A DNA stretch of 11,662 bases from an uncultured Burkholderiales bacterium (GTDB lineage: Bacteria > Pseudomonadota > Gammaproteobacteria > Burkholderiales > Burkholderiaceae_D): the NCBI GenBank assembly GCA_937872165.1, contig CALMOR010000112.1, positions 9,541 through 21,202 on the forward strand, given 5' to 3'. Shown in pieces: positions 7,095 to 11,662 of this stretch. The number at the start of each line of letters is the position of its first letter. The first letter of the stretch is position 1. Under the pieces are notes generated by a model that made no database searches, was not told where the DNA came from, and was given only the letters and a program-made list of their open reading frames with translations. The translations under genes were made by a program, and so were the position numbers.

Positions 7095-7180
7095 CCGGCG
7101 CTTCGCGATACCGGCCCGCGAGGCCTCCGGCCGATGGACGATCGGGCACGGTCGGCGCGCGGTCCGCCAAAAAGCTCGCT

Positions 7181-7186
7181 ACTTTA
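7181..7186 (-). promoter_or_regulatory. Weak candidate extended -10 for the transporter-hda-panB operon
   Basis: On the minus strand the sequence reads TGATAAAGT, that is TG, one base, then TAAAGT, which matches TATAAT at four of six positions with the extended -10 dinucleotide. It lies in the only AT-rich patch of this intergenic region and points toward the transporter gene, about 170 bases away. No -35 is visible at 17 bases. This is suggestive only. Confidence 0.25.
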
Positions 7187-7271
7187 TCAGGCAGCGGTCG
7201 CCGGGTGCCCGGACGAGACCGCGGTCGGCCTCGTCTCGTCGTCCTTCGCCTTTCCTCTGCCTCCTCCTGCC

Positions 7272-8315
7272 ATGACCGGACTGTCCTATCGCGATGCCGG
7301 CGTCGACATCGACGCCGGCGACGCGCTCGTCGAGAACATCAAGCCGTTCGCCAGGCGCACGATGCGGCCCGAGGTCATGGCCGGCATCGGCGGCTTCGGT
7401 GCGCTGATCGAATTGCCGAAGCGTTATCGCGAGCCCGTGCTGGTGGCCGGCACCGACGGTGTCGGCACCAAGCTCAAGCTCGCGTTCGCGATGGGCCGAC
7501 ACGCGACCATCGGCGTCGACCTCGTCGCGATGAGCGTCAACGACATCCTCGTGCAGGGCGCCGAACCGCTCTTCTTCCTCGACTACTACGTCTGCGAGAA
7601 GCTCGACGTCGCTACCGCGACAGCCGTCGTGCGCGGCATCGCGGACGGCTGCGAGCAGGCGGGCTGCGCGCTGATCGGTGGCGAGACGGCCGAGCATCCG
7701 GGCGCGTTCCCGGTCGGCGAGTACGACCTCGCGGGCTTCGCCGTCGGGGTCGTCGAGAAGTCGAAGGCCATCGACGGCACGCGCATCGAAGCCGGCGACG
7801 GGCTGATCGGCCTCGCATCGAGCGGGCTGCATTCGAACGGCTACTCGCTGGTCCGCAAGGTGATCGAGCGCTCGGGCGCCGCGCTGGATGCGCCGTTCGT
7901 CGACGGACAGGGTGCCCCGATCACGCTCGGCGATGCGCTGCTAGCTCCGACGCGCATCTACGTCGAGGCGGTTCGCGCGCTGCTCGACGTCGTCGACGTG
8001 AAGGGCATGGCGCACATCACCGGCGGCGGTCTCGCCGAGAACACCCATCGCATGTTCCCCGAGGGCCTCGCGGCCGAACTCGATCCGTCGCGCTGGACAC
8101 GGCCTCCGCTCTTCGAATGGCTCGCGCGCGAGGGCGGCATCGCTGAGGACGAGATGCGTCGCACCTTCAACTGCGGCATCGGCTTCGTGCTGGTGGTGGG
8201 CGCCGCCGAGGTCGAGGCCGCGCTGGCGTTCCTCGCCGGAACGGGCGAGTCGGCCGCCTTGATCGGTCGCGTCCGCGAACGCGTCGACGGCGCCGGCCGC
8301 ACGACCTTCACCTGA
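7272..8315 (+). CDS. purM: Phosphoribosylformylglycinamidine cyclo-ligase (AIR synthetase)
   Basis: Closes the imidazole ring by ATP-dependent conversion of FGAM to AIR, the fifth step of de novo purine synthesis. The 347-residue product has the normal family length (E. coli 345). It begins LSYRDAGVDIDAGDALVENI and carries VAGTDGVGTKLKLA (58-71), GVDLVAMSVNDILVQGAEPL (81-100), IGGETAEHPG, GLASSGLHSNGYSLVR, HITGGGLAEN and NCGIGFVLVV, all PurM hallmarks of the ATP-grasp-unlike PurM/ThiL superfamily. The ATG at 7272-7274 is chosen because homology begins there; the frame is open upstream, but that stretch reads as non-coding. The ATG is preceded not by a Shine-Dalgarno but by a pyrimidine tract containing CCTCCTCC. 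The gene stands alone on the plus strand, and its last eight bases overlap the end of miaA on the opposite strand. Confidence 0.97.
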   Translation: MTGLSYRDAGVDIDAGDALVENIKPFARRTMRPEVMAGIGGFGALIELPKRYREPVLVAGTDGVGTKLKLAFAMGRHATIGVDLVAMSVNDILVQGAEPLFFLDYYVCEKLDVATATAVVRGIADGCEQAGCALIGGETAEHPGAFPVGEYDLAGFAVGVVEKSKAIDGTRIEAGDGLIGLASSGLHSNGYSLVRKVIERSGAALDAPFVDGQGAPITLGDALLAPTRIYVEAVRALLDVVDVKGMAHITGGGLAENTHRMFPEGLAAELDPSRWTRPPLFEWLAREGGIAEDEMRRTFNCGIGFVLVVGAAEVEAALAFLAGTGESAALIGRVRERVDGAGRTTFT

Positions 8316-9252
8316 TCGCGGCGGCCATCGCCAGCGCGACGAAGCGCTCGGTGGCATCGTCCGCGAGGCTGTCGACGACGACGCGGTCGGGAATCGAGCG
8401 CAGCCATGTGAGCTGCCGCTTCGCGAGCTGGCGGGTCGCGGCGATGGCGGCGTCGCGCATCGCCGTGCGATCGCAGCGCCCTTCCAGCCATTCCCATATC
8501 TGGCGGTAGCCGACGCAACGCATCGACGGCATGCGCGCGTCGAGGTCGCCCCGCCGCCGGAGAGCTTCGACCTCGGCGATCAGTCCGGTGCCCAGCATCG
8601 TGTCGAAACGGGTCGCGATGGCGTCGTGCAGGACCGTGCGATCCGACGGTTCGAGCGACCACGCGAGGATCGGCCTTCGCGCGACGCGACCGCCGCCGCG
8701 CTGCAGGCTCGACAGCGTCACGCCGGCGCTGCGCCAGACCTCGAGGGCCCGCGAGATGCGCTGCGCGTCGAGCGGCGCGAGGCGCGCGGCGCTGTCCGCA
8801 TCGACCGCCGCGAGCTTGCGGTGCATCGCCTCCCATCCCTCGGCGGCCGCCTCCGCTTCGATCCGCGCCCGGACCGCGAGGTCGGCGGCGGGCAGCTCGT
8901 CGAGGCCGTCGCGCAGCGCCTTGAAGTACAGCATCGTGCCGCCGACGAAGAGCGGGACGCGGCCTCGTGCCCGTATCGCGGCGGCGGCTTCGGTCGCGTC
9001 GACGACGAAGCGTGCGGCCGAGTAGCTGTCGACCGGATCGATCAGGTCGATCAGGTGGTGCGGGACGGCGGTCCGGTCGGCGGGCGACGGCTTGGCCGTG
9101 CCGATGTCCATGCCGCGATACACCAGCGCCGAGTCGACGCTGACGATCTCGATCGGCAGGTGGCGAGCCAGCGCCATGGCCGCCGCCGACTTGCCCGACG
9201 CGGTCGGCCCCATCAGGCACGGCAGCGGGGGTGCGCCCGCGGTCTCGTTCAA
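8308..9252 (-). CDS. miaA: tRNA dimethylallyltransferase
   Basis: Prenylates adenosine 37, next to the anticodon, in tRNAs reading codons that start with U, aiding accurate translation. The protein shows the P-loop LMGPTASGKS (13-22), SVDSALVYRGMDIGTAKP (substrate and tRNA contact region), PHHLIDLIDP, the DMAPP-site FVGGTMLYFKALRDGL, DAQRISRALEVWR, CVGYRQIWEWLEG and ATRQLAKRQLTWLRS, in the family order. Length from the chosen start is 314 residues, as expected. The start is ambiguous. I take a TTG at 9252-9250, which makes a TTGA overlap with the mutL stop and puts the P-loop at residue 15. An in-frame ATG at 9294-9292, inside mutL, would add 14 residues. A later ATG directly at MGPTASGKS would remove the strand before the P-loop. 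Neither of the first two has a good Shine-Dalgarno. mutL-miaA pairing is widely conserved. Confidence 0.94.
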   Translation of the reverse strand: MNETAGAPPLPCLMGPTASGKSAAAMALARHLPIEIVSVDSALVYRGMDIGTAKPSPADRTAVPHHLIDLIDPVDSYSAARFVVDATEAAAAIRARGRVPLFVGGTMLYFKALRDGLDELPAADLAVRARIEAEAAAEGWEAMHRKLAAVDADSAARLAPLDAQRISRALEVWRSAGVTLSSLQRGGGRVARRPILAWSLEPSDRTVLHDAIATRFDTMLGTGLIAEVEALRRRGDLDARMPSMRCVGYRQIWEWLEGRCDRTAMRDAAIAATRQLAKRQLTWLRSIPDRVVVDSLADDATERFVALAMAAAIR

Positions 9253-11132
9253 CGGCCGCGCATGAACAGCCGGTCGAGGTCGCCGATCGCCCATTGCGTC
9301 CACGTCGGCCGGCCGTGATTGCACTGGTCGGCACGCTCGGTGACCTCCATCTGTCGCAGCAGCGCGTTCATCTCGTCGAGCGTGAGGCGCCGGTTGGCGC
9401 GCACCGCGCGATGGCAGGCCATCGTCGACAGCAGCTCGTTGCGATGTTCGGTCAGCACGCGGGATGCGCCGAACGCCTCGAGGTCGCGCAGCAGGTTGCG
9501 CGCGAGCGTCTCGATGTCCGCGGCATCGTCGTTGCCGGCGAGGAGAGCCGGCAACGCACGGACCACCAGCGTCGTCGGAGTCAGGACCGCGATGTCGAAG
9601 CCGAGCGACGCGAGGACCTCGCCGCCTTCCTCGACCGTGCCGACCTCGCGGTCGTCGGCGCGCAGCGTGACCGGGATCAGCAGTCGCTGCACCGGCACCG
9701 GTCCGGCATCGAGCACGTTCTTCAACCGTTCGTAGAGGATGCGTTCGTGCGCGGCATGCATGTCGACGAGCACGAGTCCCCGCGCGTTCTGCGCGAGGAT
9801 GTAGATGCCGTGCAGTTGCCCGATGGCCGACCCGAGCCCGGATTCGTCCAGTTCGACCGAGCGCTCCGGCGACGCTTCGACGCGATCCCGACCGGCCATC
9901 GACGGCGGGTCGCCCGCCGCAAACGCGCGACCGGCCTCGCTGAACAGGCGGCCGTAGGTCGCCGTCGACTGGGCCACGCCGCGGGCCGGCGCCGCTGCGG
10001 AGCCAGCGGACGGACCCGGTCCGTACGAGCGTGCTCCGACCTCCGTCGATGCGGCATCGTCGTCGGTGCGCCGGGGCGAAGCGGCCGGTTCGGCGCCGCG
10101 CGCCAGCGCGTCGGCCACTCCGCGGAACACGAACTGATGGATGCCGCGCGACTCGCGAAAGCGCACCTCGGTCTTCGACGGATGGACGTTGACGTCGACC
10201 ATCGCAGGGTCGAGGTCGAGCGCCAGCACGTAGACCGGATGCCGATCGCCGTGCAGCACGTCCTGGTAGGCCGCGCGTACCGCGTGGGCGAGGATGCGGT
10301 CGCGAACGTAACGACCGTTGACGTAGAAGTACTGCGCCGACGCGGACGCCCGGCTCGCGGTGGGCAGGCCTGCGAAGCCGCTCATGCGCAGGTCGCCGCC
10401 GACCCACGACAGCGGCCGATGCGCGGCCGCGAACTCGTCGCCGAGCAGCTGCATGACGCGGTCGAGCGGCGTGGCCGCGTTGAGATGCTCGACCACCCGA
10501 CCGTTGTGCGACAGCGTGAACGCGACGTCGGGACGGGCCGCCGCCACGCGACGGAAGGCCTCGACGCAGTGGCCGAGCTCGGTCTGCTCCGACTTCAGGA
10601 ATTTCCGGCGCGCGGGCGTCGCGTGGTACAGGTCCGCGACCTCGACGCTGGTGCCGACGCCGCCGGCCGAGGGCGCGGGCTTCCTGGTCGACTCGTCGTG
10701 CGCGTCGGACGGAGCGATGCGGAGCGCATGCGCCGCGTCGCGCGTGCGGGTCGTCATCGTCACCCGTGCGACCGATGCGATCGACGCAAGCGCCTCGCCG
10801 CGGAAGCCCAGCGTCGCCACGCGTTCGAGGTCCGCGAGGCTCGCGATCTTCGACGTCGCGTGACGCGTCAGCGCGAGCGGCATCTCGTCGTGCGGGATGC
10901 CGCAGCCATCGTCGGCGACGACGATGCGCCGCATGCCGCCGCCGTCGAGCTTGACGTCGATGCGCGTCGCGCCGGCATCGATCGCGTTCTCGAGCAGCTC
11001 CTTGACGACCGACGCCGGGCGCTCGACGACCTCGCCCGCTGCGATCTGGCTGACCAGTCCGTCGGGCAGTCCGCGGATCGGTCGACGCGCGGCCGCGAGC
11101 CTCGGTGCATCGTCGGAAGGGACAGCGCTCAT
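9249..11132 (-). CDS. mutL: DNA mismatch repair protein MutL with endonuclease motif
   Basis: Couples mismatch recognition by MutS to downstream repair. The N-terminal GHKL ATPase shows QIAAGEVVERPASVVKELLE (29-48; catalytic Glu E45, metal-binding N49), VADDGCGIP (72-80), RHATSKI (90-96) and TLGFRGEALASI (107-118). A Pro/Ala/Ser-rich linker covers roughly 350-436. The C-terminal dimerisation domain carries DMHAAHERILYE at 457-468, matching the endonuclease consensus D-[QM]-H-A-x2-E-x4-E, plus ACHRAVRANR (572-581), CNHGRPTW (604-611) and a clamp-binding-like QRLLIP (482-487). It is 627 residues, normal for the family. The nuclease motif implies that this MutL nicks DNA itself rather than relying on MutH, as known for Neisseria MutL. 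The ATG at 11132 precedes the conserved start; the open frame farther upstream spans the promoter and is not coding. It is co-transcribed with miaA. Confidence 0.96.
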   Translation of the reverse strand: MSAVPSDDAPRLAAARRPIRGLPDGLVSQIAAGEVVERPASVVKELLENAIDAGATRIDVKLDGGGMRRIVVADDGCGIPHDEMPLALTRHATSKIASLADLERVATLGFRGEALASIASVARVTMTTRTRDAAHALRIAPSDAHDESTRKPAPSAGGVGTSVEVADLYHATPARRKFLKSEQTELGHCVEAFRRVAAARPDVAFTLSHNGRVVEHLNAATPLDRVMQLLGDEFAAAHRPLSWVGGDLRMSGFAGLPTASRASASAQYFYVNGRYVRDRILAHAVRAAYQDVLHGDRHPVYVLALDLDPAMVDVNVHPSKTEVRFRESRGIHQFVFRGVADALARGAEPAASPRRTDDDAASTEVGARSYGPGPSAGSAAAPARGVAQSTATYGRLFSEAGRAFAAGDPPSMAGRDRVEASPERSVELDESGLGSAIGQLHGIYILAQNARGLVLVDMHAAHERILYERLKNVLDAGPVPVQRLLIPVTLRADDREVGTVEEGGEVLASLGFDIAVLTPTTLVVRALPALLAGNDDAADIETLARNLLRDLEAFGASRVLTEHRNELLSTMACHRAVRANRRLTLDEMNALLRQMEVTERADQCNHGRPTWTQWAIGDLDRLFMRGR

Positions 11133-11155
11133 CGGATGTTTCGCAGGCCTCGGGT

Positions 11156-11178
11156 GCGTGCGCGAGGGGCCCGCACGC
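11156..11178 (-). repeat. Perfect 7-bp inverted repeat at the predicted 5' end of the mutL mRNA
   Basis: GCGTGCG at 11156-11162 and CGCACGC at 11172-11178 are exact inverse complements separated by nine bases. Relative to the TATAAT box on the minus strand, transcription would start near 11180, so the hairpin would begin about two bases from the 5' end of the mutL transcript and leave about 23 bases before the start codon. Such terminal stem-loops are known in general to slow 5'-end-dependent decay; that role here is inference. Confidence 0.5.
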
Positions 11179-11186
11179 GGGGTCGG

Positions 11187-11192
11187 ATTATA
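11187..11192 (-). promoter_or_regulatory. Sigma-70 -10 box for mutL-miaA
   Basis: On the minus strand this reads TATAAT, a perfect -10 consensus, in an otherwise GC-rich 116-base gap between the divergent mutL and DedA genes. With a 17-base spacer the -35 position (11210-11215) reads ATGATG, which keeps only the central TGA of TTGACA. It lies 54 bases before the mutL ATG, a normal distance. I see no comparable box for the DedA gene on the plus strand. Confidence 0.6.
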
Positions 11193-11248
11193 GGGCGAGG
11201 CCCGTATGCCATCATTCGCGTCCTTCCCTCGCAGACCCGGAAACACGC

Positions 11249-11662
11249 TTGGACCTCGTCCTCCAGCTCGTCGGTTTCGTCCTCCATCTCGACGTTCACC
11301 TGACCGAACTCGTCGCGCGCTACGGCGTGCTGATCTACGCGATCCTCTTCGCGATCGTGTTCTGCGAGACGGGCCTCGTCGTCACGCCGTTCCTGCCCGG
11401 CGACTCGTTGCTGTTCGCGGCCGGCGCGCTCGCGGCCGTCGGCAGCATGGACCCGTGGCTGCTCGGCATCGTGCTGATCGTCGCGGCCGTGCTCGGCAAC
11501 ACGTCGAACTACTGGATCGGTCGCTACCTCGGGCCGAAGGTGTTCCAGTGGGAGAACTCGCGCTGGTTCAATCGACGCGCGCTCGGCGAGGCGCATGCGT
11601 TCTACGAGCGCTACGGACCGGTCGCGTTGACGATCGCGCGCTTCATGCCGATCGTGCGGACC
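11249..11662 (+). CDS. DedA family membrane protein, 3' end missing
   Basis: Inner-membrane protein of the DedA/SNARE-associated (VTT-domain) family; some members recycle undecaprenyl phosphate, and others affect proton-motive force and drug tolerance. The visible 138 residues include hydrophobic helices at about 24-46, 53-66 and 70-84, the conserved acidic pair in ETGLVVTPFLPGD (E40 and D52, spaced as E39 and D51 of E. coli YqjA), NYWIGRYLG and IARFMPIVR (R131 and R137, spaced as the essential Arg pair of YqjA). The chosen start is a TTG at 11249-11251 with GGAAA about six bases upstream; the resulting N-terminus (a short amphipathic helix, HLTELVARYG) aligns with the family, and no ATG fits. 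The gene continues beyond the window for probably 60-90 residues. It is divergent from mutL. Confidence 0.92.
   Translation, partial: MDLVLQLVGFVLHLDVHLTELVARYGVLIYAILFAIVFCETGLVVTPFLPGDSLLFAAGALAAVGSMDPWLLGIVLIVAAVLGNTSNYWIGRYLGPKVFQWENSRWFNRRALGEAHAFYERYGPVALTIARFMPIVRT

Larger units (their letters stand above)
7006..7271. other. Divergent intergenic region between the transporter operon and purM
   Basis: This 266-base region must hold the promoters for both the minus-strand operon and purM. It includes a TAGAAT box at 7089-7094 (plus strand), a small AT-rich island at 7168-7188 in otherwise very GC-rich sequence, a perfect inverted repeat CCGG(gtgc)CCGG at 7201-7212, GACGAG at 7212-7217 pairing with CTCGTC at 7230-7235, the palindrome GACCGCGGTC at 7217-7226, and a 41-base tract (7231-7271) that contains no A at all and only six G, ending at the purM ATG. 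I see no gene and no riboswitch family I can name. Confidence 0.6.

Noticed and set aside
7006..7170. N-terminal extension of the transporter to a TTG at 7170
   Set aside because: The added 55 residues are Pro/Arg-rich, hold no membrane segment, and would cover the likely purM promoter. The ATG at 7005 sits just before the first helix, as in the family.
7183..7191. TTATCAGGC as a possible DnaA box near the hda operon promoter
   Set aside because: It matches the TTATNCACA consensus only in its first half and stands alone; nothing supports DnaA binding.
7101..7271. A purine or other known riboswitch upstream of purM
   Set aside because: The leader is very GC-rich and lacks any conserved core I can recognise, such as the U-rich junction bases of purine aptamers. 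Only generic hairpins are visible.
8280..8340. A shared bidirectional terminator between purM and miaA
   Set aside because: The coding regions overlap by eight bases, and I see no stem followed by a T-run in either direction.
11129..11596. A 155-codon minus-strand open frame over the start of the DedA gene
   Set aside because: It is the antisense of a clear DedA-family sequence with the conserved Glu/Asp and Arg pairs, and it crosses the mutL promoter. Its composition is typical of a shadow frame.
1..11662. Mobile element, phage, toxin-antitoxin, defence or CRISPR content
   Set aside because: Every stretch longer than 300 bases is filled by a recognised core gene. There are no direct repeats with spacers, no transposase or integrase motifs, and no composition break.

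Overview
This window is a core-genome stretch from a GC-rich (by eye about two thirds G+C) proteobacterium, most likely a betaproteobacterium. The evidence is protein-level. PanC, PurM, MiaA, MutL, Hda, PcnB and the DedA protein carry motifs I recognise as betaproteobacterial in style. The gene order dedA–mutL–miaA–purM–AI-2E transporter–hda–HAD–pcnB–folK–dNK–panB–panC is one I recall from Burkholderiales and relatives. I see no insertion sequence, phage gene, CRISPR array, tRNA or rRNA, and no region whose composition departs from its surroundings.

Layout. From about 7005 down to 1, eight genes lie on the minus strand: an AI-2E/PerM-type membrane protein, hda, a HAD-IB phosphatase, pcnB, folK, a deoxynucleoside kinase, panB and panC (cut by the left edge). 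Seven of these are packed with overlaps or gaps of 1-33 bases, so they are probably one operon. A 105-base gap then separates panB from panC. purM (7272-8315) is divergent from this operon across a 266-base intergenic region. miaA and mutL form a minus-strand pair (11132 down to 8308) that converges on purM, with an 8-base overlap of the two 3' ends. A DedA-family gene starts on the plus strand at 11249 and runs off the right edge.

How the genes fit together. panB and panC are two steps of pantothenate (CoA) synthesis. PanB uses 5,10-methylenetetrahydrofolate, and FolK in the same operon makes the pterin part of folate. PurM is a step of de novo purine synthesis, and the deoxynucleoside kinase salvages dNTP precursors. 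Hda restrains DnaA after initiation and MutL corrects replication errors. PcnB and MiaA act on RNA (3' polyadenylation and tRNA A37 prenylation). The common theme is nucleotide and cofactor supply plus replication and RNA housekeeping.

I did not find a previously undescribed system. The points worth a second look are small. Nearly all start sites lack a Shine-Dalgarno sequence, and several have pyrimidine-rich leaders. A perfect TATAAT box for mutL is followed immediately by a 7-bp hairpin. The purM leader is long and structured. PcnB has an unusual low-complexity insertion and a basic-acidic-basic tail. The purM/miaA ends overlap, and several start codons are non-ATG or ambiguous.
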